64,000 bases of DNA from Methylocella tundrae (GTDB lineage Bacteria; Pseudomonadota; Alphaproteobacteria; Rhizobiales; Beijerinckiaceae), in NCBI RefSeq assembly GCF_901905185.1, contig NZ_CABFMQ020000001.1, positions 468,118 to 532,117 on the forward strand, written 5' to 3'. Of this stretch, positions 53,315 to 63,124 are shown piece after piece. The position numbers and the translations under genes are program-made. The notes below the pieces were generated by a model that worked only from the letters and a program-made list of their open reading frames with translations, had not been told where the DNA came from and did not search any database. The stretch's first letter is position 1. Each line of letters starts with the position of its first letter.

Positions 53315-53466
53315 AGACGCGCAAGCCGGGGAGTTGCGAAGCGGCGTCCTTAGCCGGCGCAACGCTTTGACAGGAAGAGCGGCGACCTTAAAGTGCGCAC
53401 ACGCCAGTTCGATGGGGATGGCGAGCCGGCGATTCGCCCGATGCAACGGGCGTGGAGGGGGGCTTA

Positions 53467-54273
53467 ATGACGAAGGGCGGTCAATTCAGGACAATCGCGG
53501 TCGCAGCCTTGATGGCGCTCGCATGGATGCCCGGAAAAGCGGGCGCCGCGCAGTGCGGCAATTCAGCGGCCGGCTTCGATGCGTGGAAGAGACAGTTCGC
53601 CGAAGAGGCGAAAGCAAGGGGCGTCGGCCCCGCCGGGGTCTCCGCGGTTCTTGGCACGAATTATTCAGCCGCGACGATTGGGGCCGACCGTGGCCAGCAT
53701 GGCTTCCATGTGTCGCTCGACCAGTTTCTCGCCAAGCGCGGCGGCTCGGCCATCGCCTCGCGCGGGCGCGCGCTCAAGCAGTCCAACGCGGCGCTCTTTG
53801 CGTCAATTCAGCAGCGCTACGGCGTCCCGCCGGGGCCGCTCATCGCCATCTGGGGTTTCGAGACAGGCTTTGGCGCCGTCCACGGCAATCAGCATGCGCT
53901 CTCCTCGGTGGCGACGCTCGCCTATGACTGCCGCCGCAGCGCCTATTTCACCGATCAGCTCTACGCGGCGCTCACCCTGATCGATCGAGGCTCCCTGTCG
54001 GCGAACGCGCGCGGCTCGATGCATGGCGAGATCGGCCAGACGCAATTCCTGCCCAAGACCATTTTGGAATATGGCACAGGCGGCAGCCTCGAGACCGCAG
54101 CTGGCGCGCTCAGCTCGACGGCGAATTTCCTCAAGGCCCATGGCTGGAGCGCGGGCGCCGGATACCAGCCGGGCGAAGCCAATTTCGCGGCGATCCAGGC
54201 CTGGAATGCGGCCACGGTCTATCAGCAGGCCATCGCGATTGTCGGCAAACAGATCGACGGAGGCGGGCGCTGA
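53467..54273 (+). CDS. Lytic murein transglycosylase (MltB-like)
   Basis: A 268-residue periplasmic enzyme with a signal peptide (cut near AGAA, residue 27). Catalytic Glu is in IAIWGFETGFGAVHGN (WGxE); GEIGQTQFLPKTILEYG is the family's GxxQFMPS block. It cleaves peptidoglycan to 1,6-anhydro products. GGAGG precedes the ATG. It converges on a paralogue (54345-55166). Confidence 0.9.
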   Translation: MTKGGQFRTIAVAALMALAWMPGKAGAAQCGNSAAGFDAWKRQFAEEAKARGVGPAGVSAVLGTNYSAATIGADRGQHGFHVSLDQFLAKRGGSAIASRGRALKQSNAALFASIQQRYGVPPGPLIAIWGFETGFGAVHGNQHALSSVATLAYDCRRSAYFTDQLYAALTLIDRGSLSANARGSMHGEIGQTQFLPKTILEYGTGGSLETAAGALSSTANFLKAHGWSAGAGYQPGEANFAAIQAWNAATVYQQAIAIVGKQIDGGGR

Positions 54274-54344
54274 AGGGACGCCGCGATCCCGGCGATCGGC
54301 GTCTGTCTGGGTCCGAAGAGTCTGCAGCTTTCCGGCGTCATGCT

Positions 54345-55166
54345 CTACATGGTCGCGGCCAGTTTCGTGGCGAACAGCGCGATTGTCCGCGAATAGACGT
54401 CTGCCGCGTTCCATTGCTGGATGACGGCGAAATTCGGCTGGCCCGGCTCCCAGCCGGCGCCAGGCAGCCAGCCATAGCCCTTCAAATAATTGGCCGTCGA
54501 AGCGAGCACGTCCGGCACGTCATGGATCAGATCGCGGCGTCCGTTGCCATCGAAGTCGACTGCGAATTTCAGATAGGACGAAGGCATGAACTGCGTTTGG
54601 CCGAGTTCGCCGGCCCAGGCGCCGCGCATGGCGGACGGCGCGAGGTCGCCGCGCTGGATGAGGCGCAAAGCGTCGATCAGCTCGGCCTGAAATTTGTCCG
54701 TCCGGCGGCAGTCAAAGGCGAGCGTCGCCAGCGCGGGCAAGGTCGGCGTTGAGCCGTTGACCGCGCCGAAATCGGTCTCAAGTCCCCAGATCGCGACAAT
54801 GACGGGACCCGGGACCCCATAGGCCTGTTCGATGCGGCTGAAAACCGAAGCATATTGCTTCAGCAGATTCGCGCCTTTGTGCAAACGATAGGAATTGACC
54901 ATGCGGTCGGAGAATTGCTCGAAGCTTTGATGAAAGACGCGTTGGCCGTGGTCTCTCGAAATGATGCTCGGATCAAAGGCGACGTCGTCGAGAGCGCTGA
55001 TCGCGTCCGCAGAAACGCCTTGCGCCGCGGCTTCTTTCTTGATGCTGGCGATAAAAGCTTCGAATCCTGCCGGGTCGCGGCAGGTGGCGGCCGCAGCGGG
55101 GAGGGCGCATGGGCCAAATGCCGACAGACAAAGAGTCGCGACGAAAAGGCGCATCATCGATCGCAT
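54345..55166 (-). CDS. Lytic murein transglycosylase, MltB-like paralogue
   Basis: A 273-residue protein with a signal peptide (cut near AAAA, residue 27). VAIWGLETDFGAVNGS holds the catalytic Glu; GELGQTQFMPSSYLKFAVDF and the Ca-loop-like DFDGNGRRDL are conserved. It is closer to the canonical family than its convergent neighbour. CGGAG precedes the ATG at 55166; an upstream extension to 55229 lacks a signal-peptide start. Confidence 0.92.
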   Translation of the reverse strand: MRSMMRLFVATLCLSAFGPCALPAAAATCRDPAGFEAFIASIKKEAAAQGVSADAISALDDVAFDPSIISRDHGQRVFHQSFEQFSDRMVNSYRLHKGANLLKQYASVFSRIEQAYGVPGPVIVAIWGLETDFGAVNGSTPTLPALATLAFDCRRTDKFQAELIDALRLIQRGDLAPSAMRGAWAGELGQTQFMPSSYLKFAVDFDGNGRRDLIHDVPDVLASTANYLKGYGWLPGAGWEPGQPNFAVIQQWNAADVYSRTIALFATKLAATM

Positions 55167-55558
55167 GCAGTCAGCTCCGTTTAGGGAACGAGGTGGGGCC
55201 GGCCAGAGAGTTCGCGCAAAATCACGCATCTGTTCTGTTAAGCCTAGCCGAAGCGGCAGACAATTGCCGTATCGGGACTTCAGCGAGAAAAATCATCTCC
55301 TCGCCTTTTCGATCACGGCGCGGCGCGCCCCTGTGTAAAGGCTTGAGCCAAGGCTTGCCATGCCGCCGCGATGGGATCAGTTTGAAGGCGCCGAGGGAAC
55401 CCTTCGTCGGGCATTGACGCCCGGCCCGTCGCGCCGCCTGTTTCGGCTTTCAGGAAAAGTCGGAAGGTGTTCCGTTCCTTTGATTTTGGCGCATCGGCCT
55501 TGTGCGAATCGGTCGCCGCTTCGCCTTGTCTCACAATGCCCCGGGAGATTGAGAAGTC
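55167..55558. other. Non-coding region upstream of the c-type cytochrome
   Basis: 392 bp between divergent genes with no supported frame. No promoter consensus can be called except the ribosome site GGGAG near its end. Confidence 0.6.
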
Positions 55559-56050
55559 ATGAAGAGTTTGATCATGAAACGTGTGGCCCTGGCGGCTCTT
55601 GCAATGGTTGCGCTCGCGCCCGGCGCTCTCGGCGATGACGTGCCGTTCGCCCGCCCGCCTCTCGAAAAGTCGCTCGACACTTATCTGATCAGCCTCGGCG
55701 ACATCATGAGCGCCGCGCAGTTGCGGCATATCAAGCTCTGGCAGGCGATCAAGGCGAAGAATTGGGGCCTCGTCAATTTTGAAGCGACGCTGCTTGAAGA
55801 CGGCTTCGCGGCCGCCGCGATGCTGTATCGCAACATACCGATCGAATTTGTCACCGAGGCCGCAAAGCCGCTCGAAGCGCTAAAGGACGGTGCGGCGGCG
55901 AAGGACCCCGTTAAACTGGCGAAAAGCTTTACCGAGCTGACGGCAGCGTGCAACGCCTGCCACGAGGCGGGGGAGGTCGGCTTCGTCAAGATTCAAACGC
56001 CGACGTCATCGCCATTCACCAATCAGAATTTTGCGCCGGAGCGAAAGTAG
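55559..56050 (+). CDS. Periplasmic c-type cytochrome-like protein
   Basis: A 163-residue exported protein. Signal peptide (MKSLIMKRVALAALAMVALA, cut after ALG at residue 25). It is helical, with a single C-terminal heme motif CNACH (ACNACHEAGEV) near residue 131, in the position of class II (cytochrome c'-type) proteins. A second possible Met is 15 bp downstream. Partner unknown; it is not adjacent to an oxidase gene. Confidence 0.82.
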   Translation: MKSLIMKRVALAALAMVALAPGALGDDVPFARPPLEKSLDTYLISLGDIMSAAQLRHIKLWQAIKAKNWGLVNFEATLLEDGFAAAAMLYRNIPIEFVTEAAKPLEALKDGAAAKDPVKLAKSFTELTAACNACHEAGEVGFVKIQTPTSSPFTNQNFAPERK

Positions 56051-56411
56051 ACATGCATCAAAGGGCTTTAGCCGTTCGCGACCAATTCGTGCCTTTGCGC
56101 GCCGTGGTTTCAATCGGGGCCAGCGTCAGGCGGCGGCGTTGAACAAAATATCGTCATCCTGCGCGAAAAATGACCTTTGCCGAGATCTGACCAATATTGA
56201 AGCCTGTCGAGGCGCCAATCCGCACGGAATGGGTCCTTGGCCAACAGTCTTGCTCAAGTCGAACGAAAGTGACCCGTAGTAAAATTGTTTTCGCGCCGAT
56301 GCTCGGGGACAAGGGCGGCGCCCGCCTTTTTTCCAGAACCATCGCCCCGCTTTGCGCTATAAGACCCTCTTGCCGGCGTCAACGCCGGCCAATGTCGAAG
56401 AAGGGTCGAGA
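56051..56411. other. Non-coding region between the cytochrome and MogA genes
   Basis: 361 bp. Open frames here are short and lack ribosome sites. Nothing recognisable. Confidence 0.6.
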
Positions 56412-56972
56412 ATGGCGGACGCGGAAATGGGGGACGACGGCAAGCGCGCGGCCAAAATCGGCGTGGTCACGATCTCCGACCGCGCCAGCGTCGGCCAATA
56501 TGAGGATCAAAGCGGGCCGGCGATCATCGCCTATCTGACGCGGATTCTGACGAGCCCTTTTGAGACCATCAAGCGGATCATTCCCGACGGGTTCGAGTCG
56601 GTGCGGGACGCATTGATCGACCTTGCGGACAAAGCCCGTTGCGACCTGATCCTGACGACGGGAGGCACGGGGCCCGCTCCGCGCGATCTGACGCCCGAGG
56701 CGACCGAGGCCGCTGCGTCTCGCGTGCTGCCAGGTTTCGGCGAACTGATGCGGCAGGAAAGCCTGAAGCAGGTTCCAACAGCAATCCTGTCGCGCCAGAT
56801 CGCCGCGCATCGAGGGCCTTGCCTCATCATAAATCTGCCAGGAAAACCAGCCTCCATTGAAACTTGCCTCAATGCGGTGTTTCCGGCGGTGCCTTATTGT
56901 CTCGATCTCATCGGCGCCGCGAGGCTCGAGACTGACCCGGCGATCCTCAAATCGTTCAGGCCAAAGCAATAG
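56412..56972 (+). CDS. mogA: MogA-like molybdopterin adenylyltransferase
   Basis: A 186-residue MoaB/MogA fold protein. KIGVVTISDRASVGQYEDQS is the N-terminal strand, LILTTGGTGPAPRDLTPEAT the substrate loop (GGTG), and LIINLPGKPASIETCLNAVF the C-terminal conserved segment. It adenylates molybdopterin before Mo insertion, serving the Mo-enzymes of this cell such as FDH. The ATG follows AAGGGTCGAG; 21 codons upstream are not conserved. Confidence 0.92.
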   Translation: MADAEMGDDGKRAAKIGVVTISDRASVGQYEDQSGPAIIAYLTRILTSPFETIKRIIPDGFESVRDALIDLADKARCDLILTTGGTGPAPRDLTPEATEAAASRVLPGFGELMRQESLKQVPTAILSRQIAAHRGPCLIINLPGKPASIETCLNAVFPAVPYCLDLIGAARLETDPAILKSFRPKQ

Positions 56973-56976
56973 ATCC

Positions 56977-59496
56977 ATGAACATCAGCGACGCGCTCCCG
57001 ACCAGTAAGGAATCGACCGCCTCGGAGCGGCTGGCCGCGCTCATCGCGGATTACAAGCCGCTGCCCGGCATCCCTGACGAGTTCATCGGCCCCGATGGCC
57101 GCCCGCGCGATTATTGGCTGCGCTATCTCAACTCGTTGACGGATCTTGGCGCGGACGACATCGGCCGCCGCTTCGCGACGGCGGATCGGCATATTCACGA
57201 TTCCGGCGTCTCCTATCGCAGCTATGGCGATACGCGCGAGCGCACCTGGCCTCTCTCGCATCTGCCCCTGCTGATCGAAGCGAATGAGTGGCGCGAAATC
57301 GCGGCGGGAATCGAACAGCGCGCCGAACTGATGGAGCGCGTCGTCGCCGATATCTATGGCGAAGGCGCTCTGATCGCCGCCGGCGATCTTCCCGCTGCGG
57401 CTGTCACAGGCTCCGCCGATTTCCTGCATCCGCTGCATGGCGTGACGCCGCCCGGCGGGCGTTTTCTGCATTTCTACGCAGCCGACCTCGGGCGCGGCCC
57501 TGACGGACGCTGGTGGGTCGTCGGCGATCGCGCCCAGGCGCCCTCGGGCGCCGGCTACGCGCTCGCCAACCGGCTCGTGCTGTCGCGCGCCTTCCCGGCG
57601 CTCTACCGCGACATGAACGTCGAGCGCCTCGCGCCCTTCTTCCAGGCGTTCCGCTACGGGTTGACCTCGCTCGCCGAGCGATCCGATCCCCGCATCTGCC
57701 TCTGGACGCCCGGCCCGCTGAACGAAACCTATTTCGAGCAGGCCTATCTTGCGCGCTATCTCGGCTTCATTCTGGTCGAGGGCGGCGACCTCACCGTGCG
57801 CGACGGCAAAGTCCACGTGCGCACCATCGCCGGACTGAAGCGCGCCGATGTGATCTGGCGCCGCATCGACGGTGATTTCGCCGATCCGCTTGAACTCAAC
57901 AGCCAATCGCGTCTCGGCGTCGCGGGTCTGGTCGAGGCCGTGCGCGAGGGCGGGGTTGTGCTCGCCAATGCGCTCGGCTCTGGCGTGCTCGAGGCGCCCG
58001 CGATGATGAGCTTCATGCCGAAGCTTTGCCGCAAACTGCTCGGCGAGGAGTTGCGCCTGCCGAACATCGCAACCTGGTGGTGCGGTCAGCAGAAGGAGCG
58101 CGCATCGGTCATCGCTGACTTCGACGATCTGGCGATTGGCGGCGCCTTCGGCAATCCGGTTCTACGCTTTCCGCAGAACCAGCCGGTCATCGCCGGGCTT
58201 CTCAACGCGGATGAAAAGGCGCGGCTGATCGACGCCATCGGCGAGAGGGGGATCGACTATGTCGGGCAGGAGGTCGTTAATCTGTCGACGACGCCGGTCT
58301 GGAACGACGACCGGCTGACGCCGCGCCCCTTCGTCCTGCGCGTCTATGCGGCGCGGACGGAGAATGGCTGGACCATCATGCCGGGCGGCTTCTGCCGCAT
58401 CTCCGATCGCGCCGACGCGCGCGCCGTGTCGATGGGGGGAGGGGTGCAGTCGGCGGACGTCTGGGTGCTCGCCGACAAGCCCGTCGAAATGATTACCCTG
58501 CTGCCGAGCAACGAGACGGCGCGGATCCGCCGCCTGATGGGCAATCTGCCGAGCCGCGCCGCGGATAATCTGTTCTGGCTCGGGCGCTATCTCGAAAGGG
58601 TCGAGGCGACTTTGCGTCTGATCCGCTGTCTTGCCGGCCGGATGATCAATACCGACGCCGAAACAGGGACGACGGCATGGACTGTCTCGAAGGTGATCGG
58701 CCTCCTCGTCGCCTGGCACGCGGCGCCGAAATCGGCGGCCTCTAATCCGCTGGCGCTCTGTGCGGTAGCCCTGCACAGCGAGGAGAACTACGGCTCGGCG
58801 CTTTCGCTTGTGCGAGACGCGCGCCGCGCCGCCTCGGTCATAAGGGAACGGCTCTCAGCCGATACCTGGCGGTTGATCGGCGAGCTTGACCAGATGCTCG
58901 GCGTCGATCAGAAGCCGCTTTTGAGCGAGGCCGAGGCCTATGACCGGGCTGATCTCGCGCTGCGCGCCATCGCGGCGCTTTCGGGGCTTGCGCAGGAAAA
59001 TATGAATCGCGGCGCTGGCTGGCGTCTCTTCGACATCGGCCGGCGCGTCGAGCGCGCCATCAACTCCTGCCGCTTCGCGCGCCAGTTCGCCGGCCCCACC
59101 GCTCCTTCGGACGATCTCGAAGTCCTGCTCGACCTCGCCGATTCCCAGATCACCTATCGGTCGCGCTATCTGATGGGCGTCGGCCTTTCGACGGTTCGCG
59201 ACATGGTCATGCTCGACCCATTTAATCCGCGCTCCGTCGCCTTTCAGCTGGAGCGGCTGGATGACCATCTGCAAAATCTGCCCGTGCTCAGCGACGATGG
59301 AATGCCCGAGAAGCCGCGCCGTCAGATCGTCAAGCTCGTCGCCGAAGTCACGACAGCCGTCGCGGCGGAGCTCGACACCGACAAGATCCTGAGCTTCGAA
59401 AAACGCCTGCTCGATCTGGCGGAAGCGGTCGCCGCACGCTATTTCCTGCAGGGTCCGCATAGTGCGCGGGCGGACCGTTGGAGCGGCCTTGCGTGA
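56977..59496 (+). CDS. Circularly permuted ATP-grasp/alpha-E fusion protein
   Basis: An 839-residue fusion. The N-terminal part (to about 480) is the circularly permuted ATP-grasp type 2 domain: GRFLHFYAADLGRGPDGRWW, RLGFILVEGGDLTVRDGKVH-like region, AMMSFMPKLCRKLLGEELRL, and QEVVNLSTTPVWNDDRLTPR. The C-terminal half (from about 525) is an alpha-E domain: NLFWLGRYLERVEATLRLIR and YRSRYLMGVGLSTVRDMVML. The next gene is a transglutaminase, the usual partner; they probably make or modify a peptide. It starts 4 bp after mogA. Confidence 0.9.
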   Translation: MNISDALPTSKESTASERLAALIADYKPLPGIPDEFIGPDGRPRDYWLRYLNSLTDLGADDIGRRFATADRHIHDSGVSYRSYGDTRERTWPLSHLPLLIEANEWREIAAGIEQRAELMERVVADIYGEGALIAAGDLPAAAVTGSADFLHPLHGVTPPGGRFLHFYAADLGRGPDGRWWVVGDRAQAPSGAGYALANRLVLSRAFPALYRDMNVERLAPFFQAFRYGLTSLAERSDPRICLWTPGPLNETYFEQAYLARYLGFILVEGGDLTVRDGKVHVRTIAGLKRADVIWRRIDGDFADPLELNSQSRLGVAGLVEAVREGGVVLANALGSGVLEAPAMMSFMPKLCRKLLGEELRLPNIATWWCGQQKERASVIADFDDLAIGGAFGNPVLRFPQNQPVIAGLLNADEKARLIDAIGERGIDYVGQEVVNLSTTPVWNDDRLTPRPFVLRVYAARTENGWTIMPGGFCRISDRADARAVSMGGGVQSADVWVLADKPVEMITLLPSNETARIRRLMGNLPSRAADNLFWLGRYLERVEATLRLIRCLAGRMINTDAETGTTAWTVSKVIGLLVAWHAAPKSAASNPLALCAVALHSEENYGSALSLVRDARRAASVIRERLSADTWRLIGELDQMLGVDQKPLLSEAEAYDRADLALRAIAALSGLAQENMNRGAGWRLFDIGRRVERAINSCRFARQFAGPTAPSDDLEVLLDLADSQITYRSRYLMGVGLSTVRDMVMLDPFNPRSVAFQLERLDDHLQNLPVLSDDGMPEKPRRQIVKLVAEVTTAVAAELDTDKILSFEKRLLDLAEAVAARYFLQGPHSARADRWSGLA

Positions 59497-60383
59497 TCTA
59501 CGACATTCACCACGTTACGACTTACGAATATGGGACGCCGGTCCGGTACGCGCATTGCTCCTTGCGGCTGTCGCCGATGGATCTGCCCGGTCAGACGGTG
59601 CTGTCCAGCCATCTGAGTATTGATCCGCAACCATCGCAGATTGTCGAACGCGTCTGCTTTTTCGGCAATCGCGTATCGTCCATGACGATCGACACCGAGC
59701 ACAGCGACCTGATCGTCGAGGTCGATACGAGCATCGACATCCATCGCGATCCGCCGCCGGAGCCAGCTTCGACGCGGCCCTTTGAGGAAGTCCGCGAGGA
59801 GGCTTTCGACAGCGAATCGCTCGACAAGGCCTCGCCCGCTCATTTCCTGCATCCGAGCCGGTTCGTGCCGCGTTTTGCGCCCGCCGTCGAATATGCGCGA
59901 CCAAGCTTCACGCCCCGCCGCCCGGTTCTCGAGGGCGCCGTCGATCTGATGCGGCGCATCCGCGCGGATTTCAAATATGACACCAAAGCGACCGTGGTCT
60001 CGACGCCGATCTCGGAAGCTTTCGAGAAACGGCGCGGCGTCTGCCAGGATTTCGCGCATATCATGATCGCGGCGCTGCGCGGGCTCGGCCTGCCCGCCGC
60101 CTATGTCAGCGGCTACATCCGCACGATTCCGCCGCCGGGCAAGAAGCGCCTCGAAGGCGCGGACGCCATGCACGCCTGGGTGACGCTCTGGTGCGGCGCG
60201 GATGTCGGCTGGGTCGATCTTGATCCGACCAACTCCATGATGATCGGCAATGACCACATCACTTTGGCGCGCGGACGCGATTACGCCGACATTTCCCCTG
60301 TCGCTGGTATTATCCTCGGCACGCGCGAGCAGGACGTCGACGTTTCGGTCGACGTCATCCCGCGCGAGGAAGTCGAGGCCTGA
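59493..60383 (+). CDS. Transglutaminase-like protein
   Basis: A 296-residue protein. The first domain starts MIYDIHHVTTYEYGTPVRYA. The transglutaminase triad is visible: Cys in RRGVCQDFAHIMIAALRGLG, His in DAMHAWVTLWCG and Asp in VGWVDLDPTNSMM. The GTG start overlaps the ATP-grasp stop (GTGA) and has GGAG upstream. Together with the preceding gene it forms a conserved module of uncertain substrate. Confidence 0.92.
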   Translation: MIYDIHHVTTYEYGTPVRYAHCSLRLSPMDLPGQTVLSSHLSIDPQPSQIVERVCFFGNRVSSMTIDTEHSDLIVEVDTSIDIHRDPPPEPASTRPFEEVREEAFDSESLDKASPAHFLHPSRFVPRFAPAVEYARPSFTPRRPVLEGAVDLMRRIRADFKYDTKATVVSTPISEAFEKRRGVCQDFAHIMIAALRGLGLPAAYVSGYIRTIPPPGKKRLEGADAMHAWVTLWCGADVGWVDLDPTNSMMIGNDHITLARGRDYADISPVAGIILGTREQDVDVSVDVIPREEVEA

Positions 60384-60544
60384 GCGTTATTTCCGAAGCG
60401 TTGGAGCCGGCTTTCGGATAGGCATGATGCGAACTCAAAGAATCCCGTTATTGCGGCTGTGCTGCTTGCGCGTCGTCAATGCTGAGGTCCTCATAAAGTG
60501 ATTAAGGACAATCCAGTTTTCGCTCGAGTTCACGAGGATCGATA

Positions 60545-60745
60545 ATGGTCGAAGCACTCAGGCGCAACCCGCTTACCCCTTGGTACATAGGGCTCGTTTT
60601 CCTGCTGATCGTCGATGCAGTATTTTTCTATTATGTCACGACTCGTAGTTGCGAGATTCCGAATCCAATTATTTTTGGGATTATGGTGATTATACCAGGA
60701 CTTTATCTCGTCCTGATGTATCTCGCGTTCCGAAGCCGGGATTGA
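60545..60745 (+). CDS. Small two-helix membrane protein
   Basis: A 66-residue protein (MVEALRRNPLTPWYIGLVFL) with two predicted membrane helices (about 14-31 and 41-61). GAGGATCGATA precedes the ATG. No family recognised. Confidence 0.6.
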   Translation: MVEALRRNPLTPWYIGLVFLLIVDAVFFYYVTTRSCEIPNPIIFGIMVIIPGLYLVLMYLAFRSRD

Positions 60746-61179
60746 TGTTCGTTGGCTTCGTGGGCCCCGGCCAAGATCAACTGACACAGGCTGGGCGAAG
60801 AGACTTTCCGAATATGCTCGCAGCTGGTCCTGATTGCGTCCGTCTGCGCCGTCATGAAGCGGACGTCCGTTCGATAAATGAATGTCGTGGATTTGCCGAA
60901 AGCGGCGCACCCGTGCAAATCTCAAGAATTCGGTGCGAACTTAGATTAAGAGGCGGCCGACGCTCGAGCCGTCTCGCCCTCTACCGGGTTGCGCGATTGG
61001 CGCATGCGCCGGCTTGACCCATTCGGCGCCCGGCCCGAGCGCCCCTCGCTTTGGCGTCGCGAGCTTAACGAATTATTCACCGCAACTTGGGAAGCCTTCC
61101 TCAAGCCGCATCGCAGCTGGGGGTCCTTCGAACGCCTTTCGCCGCAGTCCGCCCGATCCTCACTCGAACACGAAGCTGA
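60746..61179. other. Region without a confident gene before the GST gene
   Basis: 434 bp. A 64-codon frame at 60989-61183 overlaps the GST start by 4 bp but has no conserved sequence. No RNA gene or terminator was seen. Confidence 0.55.
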
Positions 61180-61872
61180 ATGATAACGCTCTATCATCAT
61201 CCGCTCTGCGCCCATTCGCGTTTCGTCAGGCTCCTCCTCGGGGAATATGGGATCGAACCCCAACTCATCGAGGAAAACGTCCATGAGCGCAGGCGTGATT
61301 TCCTGATCCTCGATCCGGCTGGTCAGACGCCGGTGCTGGTCGAGCATCCGTCAACTGTCGTGCCCGGCCCGTCGACCATCGCGGAATATTTCGACGAAAC
61401 CCGCGGTCTCGCTCTCGGCAAGCACAGGCTGCTGCCGGAAGATCCGCTTTCGCGCATCGAAGTGCGCCGGCTGATGGATTGGTTCGGTCAGAAATTCTTC
61501 CGCGAAGTCACCGATTGGCTCGTGACGGAAAAGGTCTATAAGCGCTTCATGCCGCGCGAGCGGGGCGGAGGCGCGCCGGACATGGAGCTGGTGCGCGCGG
61601 CGCGCTCCAACATCCGCACCCATATGCGCTATGTCAGCTATTTGGCCGGCAGCCGGAAGTGGCTCGCGGGAGATCGTCTTTCATACGCCGATCTCGCCGC
61701 CGCCGCCCAATTGTCCTGCGTCGATTTTCTGGGCGATGTGCCATGGGAAGAATACGAAACGGCAAAGCTCTGGTATTCCAGGGTGAAGTCGCGCCCGGCC
61801 TTCCGCTCCCTGCTTGCCGATCGCCTGCCGGGCCTCAGCCCCGCGCCGGTCTACGCGGACCTCGACTTCTGA
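61180..61872 (+). CDS. Glutathione S-transferase family protein
   Basis: A 230-residue GST. The thioredoxin-fold N-terminus is ITLYHHPLCAHSRFVRLLLG, with the cis-Pro in GQTPVLVEH and the glutathione segment GPSTIAEYFDE. The C-terminal helical domain contains LAGDRLSYADLAAAAQLSCV (the N-capping S/TxxD motif). Glutathione-dependent conjugation or reduction. Its TGA lies inside the CTGA that may start queG. Confidence 0.9.
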   Translation: MITLYHHPLCAHSRFVRLLLGEYGIEPQLIEENVHERRRDFLILDPAGQTPVLVEHPSTVVPGPSTIAEYFDETRGLALGKHRLLPEDPLSRIEVRRLMDWFGQKFFREVTDWLVTEKVYKRFMPRERGGGAPDMELVRAARSNIRTHMRYVSYLAGSRKWLAGDRLSYADLAAAAQLSCVDFLGDVPWEEYETAKLWYSRVKSRPAFRSLLADRLPGLSPAPVYADLDF

Positions 61873-63029
61873 GCGCGGCGTTTTCGGCGCGGCTGCAAAC
61901 GAAAGCGCGAGAGCTGGGGTTCGATATCTGCAAAATCACCCATCCGTCCGCCGTCGAGGGCGCGGGCGAGCGCTTTGGCGCATGGCTCGCCACGGGCGCG
62001 GCCGGCGACATGGACTGGCTCGAGGAGACGCGAGAGCGCCGCTCAGATCCGCGCAGCCTTTGGCCGGAGGCCGCGAGCATTGTGATGCTGGCGGCCAATT
62101 ACGGGCCGCCCGGCGATCCGCTGGCGGCCCTTGCGGACAAACGCGCCGGCAATATTTCGGTCTACGCCCGCCATCGCGATTATCATGACGTCATCAAGGG
62201 GCGCCTGAAGCAGCTCGCCTCATGGCTTGCGAGTGCGGCCGAGGGGCAAGGCTTCGAGGCGCCGCAGTTCAAGGTGTTCGTCGACACCGCGCCCGTCATG
62301 GAAAAGCCGCTGGCGCAGGCGGCGGGGCTTGGCTGGCAGGGCAAGCACACAAATCTTGTCTCGCGCGATTTCGGCTCCTGGCTCTTCCTCGGCTCGATCT
62401 TCACGAACCTGCCGCTGACTGAGGATGGGCCGGAGCGCGACCATTGCGGCCAATGCCGGGCCTGCCTCGATATTTGTCCGACGCAAGCCTTTCCCCGGCC
62501 TTACGCGCTCGACGCGCGCCGCTGCATCTCCTACCTCACCATCGAGCACAAGGGCCATATCGCGGAAGAGTTTCGCGCCGCCATCGGCAACCGCATCTAT
62601 GGCTGCGACGATTGTCTCGCCGTCTGCCCGTGGAATAAATTCGCCAAAACGGCGCGGGACATCAAGCTTTTGCCGCGTGAGGATTTATTGGCTCCTGCGC
62701 TGAGCGATCTGCTTCGCCTCGACGACGCCGCTTTTCGCGCGTTGTTTGCGGGTGGGCCTGTCAAGCGAATCGGGTTTTCGCGTTTTTCTCGCAATGTTCT
62801 GATCGCGGCCGGCAATTCGGGGGATTTTTCGCTCGCGGAACTCGTGGCGGAGAAGCTTGGAGATGTTTCGCCGCTCGTGCGGGCGATGGCGGTTTGGGCT
62901 CTGGCGCGTCTTGCGCCGGAAAGGATCGCCGGCCTTGCCCGGGCCTGGCTCCCGCGTGAGACGGACGCGGACGTGCGGCGGGAATGGGCTGCGGCGATGG
63001 CGCGTTCGGAAGAAAATGCGCCGGACTGA
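61869..63029 (+). CDS. queG: Epoxyqueuosine reductase QueG
   Basis: About 386 residues. QueG landmarks: SARLQTKARELGFDICKIT at the start, VFVDTAPVMEKPLAQAAGLG, and two [4Fe-4S] motifs, CGQCRACLDICPTQAF and CISY...CDDCLAVCPWNKF. It performs the last step of queuosine tRNA modification. No ATG/GTG/TTG lies near the conserved start in this frame (nearest ATG 61743, 130 bp inside the GST gene); I place it at CTG 61869, in 4-bp overlap with the GST stop. The start is uncertain. Confidence 0.9.
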   Translation: MSAAFSARLQTKARELGFDICKITHPSAVEGAGERFGAWLATGAAGDMDWLEETRERRSDPRSLWPEAASIVMLAANYGPPGDPLAALADKRAGNISVYARHRDYHDVIKGRLKQLASWLASAAEGQGFEAPQFKVFVDTAPVMEKPLAQAAGLGWQGKHTNLVSRDFGSWLFLGSIFTNLPLTEDGPERDHCGQCRACLDICPTQAFPRPYALDARRCISYLTIEHKGHIAEEFRAAIGNRIYGCDDCLAVCPWNKFAKTARDIKLLPREDLLAPALSDLLRLDDAAFRALFAGGPVKRIGFSRFSRNVLIAAGNSGDFSLAELVAEKLGDVSPLVRAMAVWALARLAPERIAGLARAWLPRETDADVRREWAAAMARSEENAPD

Positions 63030-63124
63030 CAGATCAGCGTTTTTTGCGCCGGCCGGGCGGGAAAGATGCGAAAGAATGAAGCGTTTCAAAACCCCGGCGG
63101 TCACGGGGAAGAAGGTCGGATTAA

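Noticed and set aside
60989..61183. 64-codon frame ending in overlap with the GST start
   Set aside because: The ATGA overlap is attractive, but the translation looks like random high-GC sequence and has no family match I know.
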